Positions 35,901-51,123 of a stretch of DNA of 64,000 bases are shown here, piece after piece. The notes under the pieces were generated by a model. The model worked only from the letters and a program-made list of their open reading frames with translations, was not told where the DNA came from and did no database searches. Each line of letters opens with the position of its first letter. The stretch's first letter is position 1. The translations under genes and the position numbers were made by a program. Source of the stretch: Protonemura montana. Lineage: Eukaryota; Arthropoda; Insecta; Plecoptera; Nemouridae. The stretch lies in the NCBI GenBank assembly GCA_947568835.1, contig OX387612.1:563001-627000 (forward strand), in the 5' to 3' direction.

Positions 35901-38900
35901 TGCTTGTCAATCTAATTCATTACAAGGTAAGTCTACACCATGTTTGCAGTGTAAACTCGGTGCTTGCCAATCTAATTCAACACAAGGTAAGTCTACACCA
36001 TGTTTGCAGTGTAAACTCGGTGCTTGCCAATCTAATTCAACACAAGGTGAGCCTACACCATGTTTGCAGTGTAAACTCGGTGCTTGCCAATCTAATTCAA
36101 CACAAGGTAAGTCTACACCATGTTTGCAGTGTAAACTCGGTGCTTGTCAATCTAATTCATTACAAGGTAAGTCTACACCATGTTTGCAGTGTAAACTCGG
36201 TGCTTGCCAATCTAATTCAACACAAGGTAAGTCTACACCATGTTTGCAGTGTAAACTCGGTGCTTGCCAATCTAATTCAACACAAGGTAAGTCTACACCA
36301 TGTTTGCAGTGTAAACTCGGTGCTTGCCAATCTAATTCAACACAAGGTGAGCCTACACCATGTTTGCAGTGTAAACTCGGTGCTTGCCAATCTAATTCAA
36401 CACAAGGTAAGTCTTCACCATGTTTGCAGTGTAAACTCGGTGCTTGCCAATCTAATTCAACACAAGGTAAGTCTACACCATGTTTGCAGTGTAAACTCGG
36501 TGCTTGCCAATCTAATTCAACACAAGGTAAGTCTACACCATGTTTGCAGTGTAAACTCGGTGCTTGCCAATCTAATTCAACACAAGGTAAGTCTACACCA
36601 TGTTTGCAGTGTAAACTCGGTGCTTGCCAATCTAATTCAACACAAGGTAAGTCTACACCATGTTTGCAGTGTAAACTCGGTGCTTGCCAATCTAATTCAA
36701 CACAAGGTAAGTCTACACCATGTTTGCAGTGTAAACTCGGTGCTTGCCAATCTAATTCAACACAAGGTAAGTCTACACCATGTTTGCAGTGTAAACTCGG
36801 TGCTTGCCAATCTAATTCAACACAAGGTAAGTCCACACCATGTTTGCAGTGTAAACTCGGTGCTTGCCAATCTAATTCAACACAAGGTAAGTCTACACCA
36901 TGTTTGCAGTGTAAACTTGGTGCTTGCCAATCTAATTCAACACAAGGTAAGTCCACACCATGTTTGCAGTGTAAACTCGGTGCTTGCCAATCTAATTCAT
37001 TACAAGGTTAGTCTACACCATGTTTGCAGTGTAAACTCGGTGCTTGCCAATCTAATTCAACACAAGGTAAGTCTACACCATGTTTGCAGTGTAAACTCGG
37101 TGCTTGCCAATCTAATTCAACACAAGGTAAGTCTACACCATGTTTGCAGTGTAAACTCGGTGCTTGCCAATCTAATTCAACACAAGGTAAGTCTACACCA
37201 TGTTTGCAGTGTAAACTCGGTGCTTGTCAATCTAATTCATTACAAGGTAAGTCTACACCATGTTTGCAGTGTAAACTCGGTGCTTGCCAATCTAATTCAA
37301 CACAAGGTAAGTCTACACCATGTTTGCAGTGTAAACTCGGTGCTTGCCAATCTAATTCAACACAAGGTAAGTCTACACCATGTTTGCAGTGTAAACTCGG
37401 TGCTTGCCAATCTAATTCAACACAAGGTGAGCCTACACCATGTTTGCAGTGTAAACTCGGTGCTTGCCAATCTAATTCAACACAAGGTAAGTCTTCACCA
37501 TGTTTGCAGTGTAAACTCGGTGCTTGCCAATCTAATTCAACACAAGGTAAGTCTACACCATGTTTGCAGTGTAAACTCGGTGCTTGCCAATCTAATTCAA
37601 CACAAGGTAAGTCTACACCATGTTTGCAGTGTAAACTCGGTGCTTGCCAATCTAATTCAACACAAGGTAAGTCTACACCATGTTTGCAGTGTAAACTCGG
37701 TGCTTGCCAATCTAATTCAACACAAGGTAAGTCTACACCATGTTTGCAGTGTAAACTCGGTGCTTGCCAATCTAATTCAACACAAGGTAAGTCTACACCA
37801 TGTTTGCAGTGTAAACTCGGTGCTTGCCAATCTAATTCAACACAAGGTAAGTCTACACCATGTTTGCAGTGTAAACTCGGTGCTTGCCAATCTAATTCAA
37901 CACAAGGTAAGTCTACACCATGTTTGCAGTGTAAACTCGGTGCTTGCCAATCTAATTCAACACAAGGTAAGTCTACACCATGTTTGCAGTGTAAACTTGG
38001 TGCTTGCCAATCTAATTCAACACAAGGTAAGTCCACACCATGTTTGCAGTGTAAACTCGGTGCTTGCCAATCTAATTCATTACAAGGTTAGTCTACACCA
38101 TGTTTGCAGTGTAAACTCGGTGCTTGCCAATCTAATTCAACACAAGGTAAGTCTACACCATGTTTGCAGTGTAAACTCGGTGCTTGCCAATCTAATTCAA
38201 CACAAGGTAAGTCTACACCATGTTTGCAGTGTAAACTCGGTGCTTGCCAATCTAATTCAACACAAGGTAAGTCTACACCATGTTTGCAGTGTAAACTCGG
38301 TGCTTGCCAATCTAATTCAACACAAGGTAAGTCTACACCATGTTTGCAGTGTAAACTCGGTGCTTGCCAATCTAATTCAACACAAGGTAAGTCTACACCA
38401 TGTTTGCAGTGTAAACTCGGTGCTTGCCAATCTTATTCAACACAAGGTAAGTCTACACCATGTTTGCAGTGTAAACTCGGTGCTTGCCAATCTAATTCAA
38501 CACAAGGTAAGTCTACACCATGTTTGCAGTGTAAACTCGGTGCTTGCCAATCTAATTCAACACAAGGTAAGTCTACACCATGTTTGCAGTGTAAACTCGG
38601 TGCTTGCCAATCTAATTCAACACAAGGTAAGTCCACACCATGTTTGCAGTGTAAACTCGGTGCTTGCTAATCTAATTCAACACAAGGTAAGTCCACACCA
38701 TGTTTTCAGTGTAAACTCGGTGCTTGCCAATCTAATTCAACACAAGGTAAGTCTACACCATGTTTGCAGTGTAAACTTGGTGCTTGCCAATCTCATTCAA
38801 CACAAGGTAAGTCCACACCATGTTTGCAGTGTAAACTCGGTGCTTGCCAATCTAATTCATTACAAGGTAAGTCTACACCATGTTTGCAGTGTCAACTCGG

Positions 38901-40725
38901 TGCTTGCCAATCTAATTCAACACAAGGTAAGTCTACACCATGTTTGCAGTGTAAACTCGGTGCTTGCCAATCTTATTCAACACAAGGTAAGTCTACACCA
39001 TGTTTGCAGTGTAAACTCGGTGCTTGCCAATCTAATTCAACACAAGGTAAGTCTACACCATGTTTGCAGTGTAAACTCGGTGCTTGCCAATCTAATTCAA
39101 CACAAGGTAAGTCTACACCATGTTTGCAGTGTAAACTCGGTGCTTGCCAATCTAATTCAACACAAGGTAAGTCCACACCATGTTTGCAGTGTAAACTCGG
39201 TGCTTGCCAATCTAATTCATTACAAGGTAAGTCTACACCATGTTTGCAGTGTCAACTCGGTGCTTGCCAATCTAATTCAACACAAGGTAAGTCTACACCA
39301 TGTTTGCAGTGTAAACTCGGTGCTTGCCAATCTTATTCAACACAAGGTAAGTCTACACCATGTTTGCAGTGTAAACTCGGTGCTTGCCAATCTAATTCAA
39401 CACAAGGTAAGTCTACACCATGTTTGCAGTGTAAACTCGGTGCTTGCCAATCTAATTCAACACAAGGTAAGTCCACACCATGTTTGCAGTGTAAACTCGG
39501 TGCTTGCTAATCTAATTCAACACAAGGTAAGTCCACACCATGTTTTCAGTGTAAACTCGGTGCTTGCCAATCTAATTCAACACAAGGTAAGTCTACACCA
39601 TGTTTGCAGTGTAAACTTGGTGCTTGCCAATCTCATTCAACACAAGGTAAGTCCACACCATGTTTGCAGTGTAAACTCGGTGCTTGCCAATCTAATTCAT
39701 TACAAGGTAAGTCTACACCATGTTTGCAGTGTCAACTCGGTGCTTGCCAATCTAATTCAACACAAGGTAAGTCTACACCATGTTTGCAGTGTAAACTCGG
39801 TGCTTGCCAATCTTATTCAACACAAGGTAAGTCTACACCATGTTTGCAGTGTAAACTTGGTGCTTGCCAATCTTATTCAACACAAGGTAAGTCTACACCA
39901 TGTTTGCAGTGTAAACTCGAGGCTTGCCAATCTAATTCAACACAAGGTAAGTCCACACCATGTTTGCAGTGTAAACTCGGTGCTTGCTAATCTAATTCAA
40001 CACAAGGTAAGTCCACACCATGTTTTCAGTGTAAACTCGGTGCTTGCCAATCTAATTCAACACAAGGTAAGCCTTCACCATGTTTGCAGTGTAAACTTGG
40101 TGCTTGCCAATCTAATTCAACACAAGGTAAGTCTACACCATGTTTGCAGTGTAAACTCGGTGCTTGTCAATCTAATTCAAAATAGGTAAGTCCACACCAT
40201 GTTTGCAGTGTACACTCGGTGCTTGCCAATCTTATTCAACACAAGGTAAGTCTACACCATGTTTGCAGTGTAAACTCGGTGCTTGCCAATCTAATTCAAC
40301 ACAAGGTAAGTCTACACCATGTTTGCAGTGTAAACTCGGTGCTTGCCAATCTAATTCAACACAAGGTAAGTCTACACCATGTTTGCAGTGTAAACTCGAG
40401 GCTTGCCAATCTAATTCAACACAAGGTAAGTCCACACCATGTTTGCAGTGTAAACTCGGTGCTTGCTAATCTAATTCAACACAAGGTAAGTCCACACCAT
40501 GTTTTCAAAGTAAACTCGGTGCTTGCCAATCTAATTCAACACAAGGTAAGCCTTCACCATGTTTGCAGTGTAAACTTGGTGCTTGCCAATCTAATTCAAC
40601 ACAAGGTAAGTCTACACCATGTTTGCAGTGTAAACTCGGTGCTTGTCAATCTTATTCAACACAAGGTAAGTCCACACCATGTTTGCAGTGTACACTCGGT
40701 GCTTGCCAATCTTATTCAACACAAG
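23998..40725 (+). repeat. 60-bp satellite, array 2 (about 279 monomers)
   Basis: The same monomer as array 1. From 24001 to about 40180 the phase never slips, so roughly 270 consecutive monomers are exactly 60 bp. The first length change is one base lost at about 40182. Variant monomers (CATTACAAGG, GGTGAGCC, GCCTTCACC, GCTTTCC, GGTTAGTC, GCTTGCTAATC) recur in blocks and show nested duplications: about 3,360-3,420 bp (24181 to 27541, 25501 to 28921), 5,400-5,580 bp (28921 to 34321, 31428 to 37008), 1,080 bp (31428 to 32508; 37008 to 38088) and 840 bp (38667 to 39507). Three of six frames are open over long stretches, the longest 5,389 codons, without an ATG in that frame. Confidence 0.98.
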
Positions 40726-41033
40726 TGTCAGCATTGTATTTTTGGCTAGTGCAGTACTGTGTATTTTAATGTTGCGCGGGTCTGTCCGCCATCTTTGTAG
40801 CTAGGGAGCGGAACGCTAGGGTGAACCTTGCGCTAGGGCTAGGAGAGCGATGTTTTGTAAAACAAGAGAGTCGGCTGAGAGCAGCGCTGTAGAGAGGTTG
40901 TGTGAGACCTGTGTGGTCGGTGAGGGTGGTTGTTATTAAAACTGGTTGGATTGACGAATTGTGTGTGTTATTGAAGAGAGCGAAGATAGATGGAAACCTG
41001 ACATAATAGTGAAGCGGGAAAACGAAGCTGACA
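40726..41033 (+). repeat. 5' LTR of gypsy element (308 bp)
   Basis: Starts TGTCAGCATTG and ends GAAGCTGACA (TGTCAG/CTGACA terminal inversion). I see no difference from the 3' LTR at 44786-45093. CAAG at 40722-40725 is repeated at 45094-45097 as the target duplication. Confidence 0.93.
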
Positions 41034-41353
41034 TAATCAGAAGTGGGATAAATTGATTTTTACCTACAAGTGCCTTGCGAAGGAGGTAGAAGCGAGCGAG
41101 CGGCGGCAAAGCGTGTTGCGTTTTGTTGTTGCGGACGAAAACGTACCTAAGTGACATTCTGCGATCACGAAAAAAAAAAAGGACTTGAGCAGCTTGTGGC
41201 GATTGTATTTTGGTGTTTTTGTCATAGTATTTTGTATTTTGTTGTAGGATTGCGTTGATTTAGCGAGATTTATAGCGACTAGGCACCTCGTGTTCGCAAC
41301 TTCCGGTGCGCGCCATTTTCCTCGTGTGCAGTTAAACATTCTGGATATAGTAA

Positions 41354-44686
<3,333 letters not shown>

Positions 44687-44785
44687 ACTTTGTTTGGACT
44701 TAACGTAGAATTAGTTATACTATTGTTTTGTTAACTGTTGTATGTTCTTGGCCAATTGAGGACAATTTTAAAACAGAATGGCCGA

Positions 44786-45093
44786 TGTCAGCATTGTATT
44801 TTTGGCTAGTGCAGTACTGTGTATTTTAATGTTGCGCGGGTCTGTCCGCCATCTTTGTAGCTAGGGAGCGGAACGCTAGGGTGAACCTTGCGCTAGGGCT
44901 AGGAGAGCGATGTTTTGTAAAACAAGAGAGTCGGCTGAGAGCAGCGCTGTAGAGAGGTTGTGTGAGACCTGTGTGGTCGGTGAGGGTGGTTGTTATTAAA
45001 ACTGGTTGGATTGACGAATTGTGTGTGTTATTGAAGAGAGCGAAGATAGATGGAAACCTGACATAATAGTGAAGCGGGAAAACGAAGCTGACA
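44786..45093 (+). repeat. 3' LTR of gypsy element (308 bp)
   Basis: Matches the 5' LTR base for base by eye; ends CTGACA followed by the CAAG duplication and the resumed satellite. Confidence 0.93.
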
Positions 45094-45377
45094 CAAGGTA
45101 AGTCTACACCATGTTTGCAGTGTAAACTCGGTGCTTGCCAATCTAATTCAACACAAGGTAAGTCTACACCATGTTTGCAGTGTAAACTCGGTGCTTGCCA
45201 ATCTAATTCAACACAAGGTAAGTCTACACCATGTTTGCAGTGTAAACTCGGTGCTTGCCAATCTAATTCAACACAAGGTAAGTCTACATCATGTTTGCAG
45301 TGTACACTCGGTGCTTGCCAATCTAATTCAACACAAGGTAAGTCTACACCATGTTTGCAGTGTACACTCGGTGCTTG
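45094..45377 (+). repeat. 60-bp satellite, array 2 continued (about 4.7 monomers)
   Basis: The array resumes with CAAGGTAAGTCTACACC straight after the gypsy 3' LTR and ends in a partial monomer ...GGTGCTTG, followed by ATAACAACCTCA. Confidence 0.97.
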
Positions 45378-46775
45378 ATAACAACCTCAATAACATAACC
45401 TCATAACCTATGCGTCAAGAGTTGGCTGAGTGATGTATGAGAATTTATTTATTTATTTATTTATTTGTGCTTCGTACAATTACAAGGTAGTTGTGTGAGC
45501 CTTAGTAGTAGGAACTTAGTCCATAAAGATAGAAATAGGAATATAAAATTTTAACAATGATTTATAACTAGGGATAAAAGTAATAATAATGATAAAATGA
45601 GATAATAGTAGAAATGAAAATAAGAATAATAATAGTGGTAAAATACTAGAAGTATAAGTGGTAGATAATATTAAGAAAATAACAATGGTGAATATATAAG
45701 GTAATAATGGTATAGATGGTTAAGGTAAGGTACCCATCTTGAGATCTGAGTTACAGTCTTATATTCCTTAAGTAGGTATTAGTTTTGTTTGTGTTTAAGT
45801 ATTCCTCGTAGATTAGTTGAAAGTCAAGTCAATCCGTTGCTGCAGCGGCTAGCAACGTCGAGCGGAACCAACTGGCCTGGGGCGAGGCAGAAAACATTTT
45901 ATTTAGACAAGAAATATGAAAATAATTTACCAAATCATTAGTTCATACTAATCAGACAAAACCAACTTCTCCCAAACTTCTTTCTCCAATCTACTTTATT
46001 TTCTTCCATTTCATTCCATTTACATCGGCTGGTACTTTGACTCTCGGCCTCCAGTTTTGGATAGGGTTGGGAATTTTATAAATTTAACTCGGTAAATATC
46101 ATTTTTAAAATCCAAAAAAAATGTCATCATTTAACAATGCAGACAAAGCAACAGAAAAACAAGATTTGTGATTGTTTAGAACTTTTTAGTACTTAAAAAA
46201 ATATTGAAAAAACTCTGTTATTATCCATAACTGGGCACTGGTGCCAGTTTTGGATCAAAATTAATTTTCAATCAGAATTATAATATATCATTGCCCCATG
46301 TATTTGAAACATATATATGAAAGGCGCATAAAGATAGGTATAAAAAAAAACGCAGAAGTTATTGATGTTTAAGTACATGGTAGTTTAGTGCCAGTTTTGG
46401 ATCAAAAAAGAAAATTAGGCTTATTTAGACTGCAAACAGAATATCTGCTTCCTCTTTGAAAAGTTCGGGAGCCCTTGGCATGTCAGGTGGTACCACACTT
46501 AACATTTCACACATGAAAACCAATTCTCTCCATTACAGTCCATGTCAAATGTTTTGTTACACTCGCCACAGGGCGTCGCAAGATCTTCAGCCGCGGAATA
46601 AATAAATATAAATAAATGAAATAAATAAATAAATAAATAAATAATACAAAAAAATAATAATACATAATTATATAATAATCTTCAAATCTTCAGTGTTTAA
46701 GGAATACCCTCAAGAAAAATCAATATTTTAGTTGACATATTACTTTAGATATCGATATAAATCCACTTCAGTGTC
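45378..46775. other. AT-rich spacer with simple repeats
   Basis: No gene seen. There are ATTT repeats at about 45443-45466 and AAAT repeats at about 46618-46645. GCCAGTTTTGGATCA occurs twice (near 46251 and 46391), and a CCAGTTTTGGAT variant near 46051. A related inverted form (TGATCCAAAACTGG) lies in the spacer at 50625-50640. Confidence 0.6.
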
Positions 46776-47062
46776 GGCTCCGATTCACGAACGTTTCGCT
46801 GCTCGCGCTACTCCGGCTTACTCCTACACCCACGGTACTCCGTCGTGCAACTTCGCATTCTTGTAACGAACGTAGTGGCCGTGTAGCAGATACACGACCT
46901 GCTGGCTCCTCCTACTGTGTACCGGCCAACAACCAATCAAAAGCGTTGTTTCAAATATTTGGGGCGCCGAATATTCGAAATGCCTATCCATCAGCTGTCA
47001 CTGTTAGACTACGCAGTTTAAAGACGGTCTTTGCAAAAGACATTGAAAGAAAAGGAGGACAA

Positions 47063-48481
47063 ATGGACAAATCAATCAAGAATCGTAGCATAAATTTCAA
47101 CGAAGGTGAAAAGCAGGTTTTGGTGACCGAGTTTGCCAGGTATGGGGAGGTAATTAATGGAGAGTTTTCGGCTAGTTTAACAGCCAAGCACAAAGAAAAT
47201 GCTTGGAAAAAAATAGCCGATGCTGTCAATGCAGTGGCTCCCACCTACTGGCAATTGGGAAGTGTAAGTACCAAGTTTAACTGCTACCAACCGATTAGTA
47301 CCGATTAGTACGCACCGAAATAATACTTCGTTTCATCATTTTATTTATATATTTATTTCATTTTTTCCTAGAAAAAACTGCAATTTGCATATAACATGGC
47401 AGTTGTTAGGCCAGTTCGAGTAATCGCGAACTTACCAAACCACACGTGTATGTTGATGAATAAAATTATCATTCTCCAACAGATCAAAACAAAATGGAAA
47501 GACATGAAAAGGGAGACGAGACAGAAACTCGCCCACAACAAAACGGAAATGTTGAATACAGGAGGCGGGAAGGCGAACCTCGAGCAACTGAACAACCTGG
47601 AGGAAATTGTTGAGACCCAGTTGGGGAAGTCATCTGTTCATGGAATGGGGCAGATAGATTTGTTGGCAGGTATGGTTTCCAAAAACTTGACTAGTTGATT
47701 GCACGCTTGAATAGGTAGCAATCTTGGAATGCACGGGCACTTGCAAGTATTATAGTAGTCAATTTCAAGTGAAAAAGGTCAAATACTAGAACAGAGCCAT
47801 TGCGATGGTACCCAGTCTCGTAAAGATTAGTAACAGCTTCATCGGCACAGTTGCTTGCCTCAAAACAAGTTAATAAAATTAATCAATGGTACTTACCTGA
47901 CACTTTTGCAGAGTGCTACTGTGGAAAAACATACTCATCATTACATTTAAATTGCATGTCGGCTAAAACAAATTTTAATTTCAACAATTGAAGAATCAAC
48001 TCCACATCCTCGATACGAGCTATATAAGAAACGGCTGTGCCCAGCAACGGTCACACGGCCCAGTGACATTCTATTTGATGGCAACATAGATATCACAGAT
48101 CAAGCGTTAACAAGTACACAGGGACGGGTTCTTCACTCAGAAAGTGCTGTGATCGTTGAAGGCGGCGTTCAGTCCGAGGATAACAATCGGTCTGCGATCG
48201 GTGATGTCGATGACAGTGATCTCGACAATCCAATTGCTGATCCTCCAACAGCTGCAGACGAGCCCAAGAAGAAGCGACGTCGTGTTCGACGCTCTTCTGA
48301 TGAAGTTAAGGCAGTAGTTATTAAAAATCAAGAAAATCAAAACAAGATTATGGAGAATATAAGGAGAGAAGTCTGCCGTATGAATGATTTGCAAGAAGCC
48401 AAAATAAAGCAAGACGCCGAACATTTGGAAGTCCAGAAGCGGATTGCGAATACGCTAGACCTTATGTTAACCAAGTTTTGA
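47063..48481 (+). CDS. Harbinger Myb/SANT-like partner protein (left arm), 291 aa
   Basis: Three exons with compatible phases: 47063-47263, 47483-47669 and 47994-48481. The N-terminal 85 residues form a Myb_DNA-bind_5-type domain (INFNEGEKQVLVTEFARYG, NAWKKIADAVN, then IKTKWKDMKRET across the first junction). An acidic linker, a basic nuclear-localisation-like patch (EPKKKRRRVRRSSDE) and a charged C-terminal helix (MNDLQEAKIKQDAEHLEVQK) follow. Skipping the first intron's alternative acceptor at 47371 is a choice: using it would add about 37 residues and stay open. Convergent with the transposase of the same arm. Confidence 0.75.
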
Positions 48482-48776
48482 AACCAATTATTAGTTATCA
48501 GTCCTCACAAAATATTTAAATTTTATGTCGGGTCACCGCTTTCAGTCAATTACTATGTTTTTAGTTCCTGTTTTGTGCATTCTGTTGTCAATAGTATTAA
48601 GTTTGCATCTTTAGGGACAAAATAGTTATTATTTTTATTTCCCTACATGATAGAAATAGTTTTTACTTGAAACTTGTATGTTCCTTGCTTGACATGCCAA
48701 AAACTAATTATAATTTAAGTATCAATAAAGATTAATAAAAAAACAAGGTACATTGTATGTGTATGTACAAACCTAT

Positions 48777-50028
48777 CTATCGCAAAGCTGGCCAAGCTGT
48801 TTCTTCGATCAGCTGACGTTGCTGGGCAGCTCCTACCCCTGCCCGAGGAACGGCCTCAGGGTTGGCAGCCATTTGTGCGATTCGCGCCGCGACGCCTGGG
48901 TCAACCTCAAGCTGGATGCCGGCATCCAGACACAGGTTGTGAAGGACACAGCAGGCCATGGTGATCTGGCACACCTTTTCAGGCGTGTAGCAAAGGATGC
49001 CGCCAGAATCGTCAAGGCAACGAAACCTCGACTTCAGCAAGCCGAACGCACGTTCGATGGAGCACCTGGTCTTTGTATGGGCCGACTGGTACCGCATCTC
49101 GGCATCGGTCACCGGGTTACGCAGTGGCGTCATCATCCACAGTTCCAGGCGGTATGCGGAATCTCCTGATAAAAATTGAAATTACATCATTGCTGGTTGT
49201 TTGTAATTGAAAGTCAGCACTATATCATAATAACCTTCCTACCTAGAAGCCAGCCATCAACAATTGTGCCATTTACAAAGGCACGTGACAGCCCACTCTG
49301 GGAAAATATAAATGAGTCGCCATTGCTCCCTGGATAGTTGGCGTAAACGTTAGTAAAACGCATCCCAGCGTCGCAGACGGCCATCACGTTGATACTACAA
49401 CGTTGGTGCCGGTTCACGTATTGTTCTGGATGTTCTGTAGAGGGCCTGCGGATGTTTATATGCGTCCCATCAACGCATCCCAATACGTTGGAGAAGCCAG
49501 CCACCCTGTGAAATGCTATCTTTGTTTGGGTCTGCTCCTCCTGCGACATTGGGAATCGGATGACAGCTGGGGCGAGCTGGCAGAGTGCAGCTGTAACGGC
49601 GGCCACCACGCGACTGCAGGTTGGCTGCGACACTTGCCCACACATGCCTGTGTAAAGATCATTCACACATTTCAATGCTGATTCCAGTATGTTACTTTTA
49701 CTGGACAACTTACAAGTACTAAGAGAGAAGCAAATTTTTTCAACTAACGCTACTTTGAATACAATCAGTTACCTGACAGCCACTGAAAGCCTCCGCTGGC
49801 ATAAAACCCAAACGCAATCAGCAACTGGGTGTCAGGTGCCAATGCATTTGACCTCATGGTTGGCCTCTCCAAATCTGGGCCAATCAAATCCAACACCTCG
49901 TTGAAGAGAGCTCGAGGTAGCCTAGTTATTTGTAGCAGATACCGATCTGTCAAATCAGCTGACCTCAAGCGTTCGAATGATATCGGCTCATCGTCCAACA
50001 GACCGAGAAGCAGAGCTGCCGCTGCCAT
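48777..50028 (-). CDS. Harbinger transposase (left arm), 349 aa
   Basis: Three exons on the minus strand: 50028-49773, 49647-49243 and 49165-48777, mirror images of the exons in the right arm. Candidate catalytic residues are D145 (VLGCVDGTHI), D196 (GSNGDSFIF) and E258 (SIERAFGLLKSRF). The junction WLSG/GMCGQVSQPTCSRVV restores the usual family reading. There is no stop or frameshift. It differs from the right-arm protein at only a few residues (for example DEPI versus DEPM, EEQT versus EEQA, QQRQ versus RQRR). Confidence 0.85.
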
Positions 50029-50491
50029 CTGTACAGATTAAGTAAACTCTGTATCAAATTGCTAACAGAAAAGATGAAATATCGCAATTCTATGACAACG
50101 CTACGACATGGTCTTTGGCTACGACTAAACAAAATGTTAGGTTAGAATATGTTTACTTACCACAATATCTCTTCAACGCGTTAATAACAACTCTTCAACG
50201 CAAAAACAACAATATACACAATATGAAGAACGAAGAAGCAATTATAAATACCTAAAACGAGAAAAATTTGAATATATATGGTGGTATATTGGTGGTGGTA
50301 TATATATGGTGACAGAATATATCTGTCAACAAGAATGACAGATGACGTCTTGCTCCTAGCTACACGGTCTCTGGCAAAGACGTCTCTGGACCTCGTGTAA
50401 CTTTTACACGAGGAGCAGCTGGGAGTAAGCGTTCAAGAATGGTGCACTCCGCCCGCTTCTTGTTACTCCTGCTTGCTCCACGCTACTCCAG

Positions 50492-50670
50492 TAAGTATTC
50501 TTTTTAGACGAATCCATGAGCGCTATTTAATGGCATCATAGTGCAAACCTTGATCCTAGTGCACAACATTCTCAACATTTGGTACTAATTTGCAGTTAAT
50601 TTGAAAAATGATCCGAAACCGGACACTGATCCAAAACTGGTACTTTACTCTATATTCTACACTTAACAGG
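50492..50670. other. Spacer at the centre of the Harbinger palindrome (179 bp)
   Basis: Single-copy-looking AT-rich DNA separating the two arms; carries TGATCCAAAACTGG, the inverse of a motif repeated left of the palindrome. Confidence 0.7.
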
Positions 50671-51123
50671 GGCCCCGATTCATGAAACTGGAGTAGCGTG
50701 GAGTAAGCAGGAGTAACAAGAAGTGGGCGGAGTTAGGAATAGTGCACCATTCTTGAACGCTTACTCCCAGCTGCTCCTGGCTGCTCCTCGTGTAAAAGTT
50801 ACACGAGGTCCAGAGACCGTGTAGCTAGGAGCAAGCCGTCATTTGTCATTCTTGTTGTCAGATATATTCTGTCACCATATATATACCACCATATATATTC
50901 AAATTTTTCTCCTTTTAGGTATTTATAATTGCTTCTTCGTTCTTCATATTGTGTATATTGTTGTTTTTTTCATACTTTAGTTTAATTAACGCGTTGAAGA
51001 GATATTGTGGTAAGTAAACATATTCTAACCTAACATTTTGTTTAGTCGTAGCGTTGTCATAGAATTGCGATATTTCATCTTTTCTGTTAGCAATTTGATA
51101 CAGAGTTTACTAAATCTGTACAG

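Larger units (their letters stand above)
46776..50491 (-). mobile_element. Harbinger element, left arm of a palindrome
   Basis: Minus-strand copy of the element at 50671-54417. The outer end GGCTCCGATTCACGAACG is intact; the inner end stops at ...CTACTCCAGT, short by the last 16 or so bases (the GAATCGGGGCC tip). It carries an intact transposase (50028-48777) and an intact Myb-like gene (47063-48481). Scattered single-base differences from the other arm show the two copies have separated, but identity looks very high. Confidence 0.85.

Noticed and set aside
27327..38636. Minus-strand open frames in the satellite (CVELDWQAPSLHCKHGVDLP repeats)
   Set aside because: These are shadows of the same tandem repeat on the other strand, with no start, splice or other gene evidence.
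24020..40189. Treating the 5,389-codon frame as a giant repeat protein gene
   Set aside because: There is no ATG in frame, and several frames are open as expected for a 60-bp unit. A frame-2 reading (CKLGACQSNSTQGKSTPCLQ) looks equally protein-like but is broken by TAG and TAA variants. Annotated as satellite instead.
23998..40725. CRISPR array
   Set aside because: There are no alternating repeat and spacer units; the entire 60 bp is repeated and the genome is eukaryotic.
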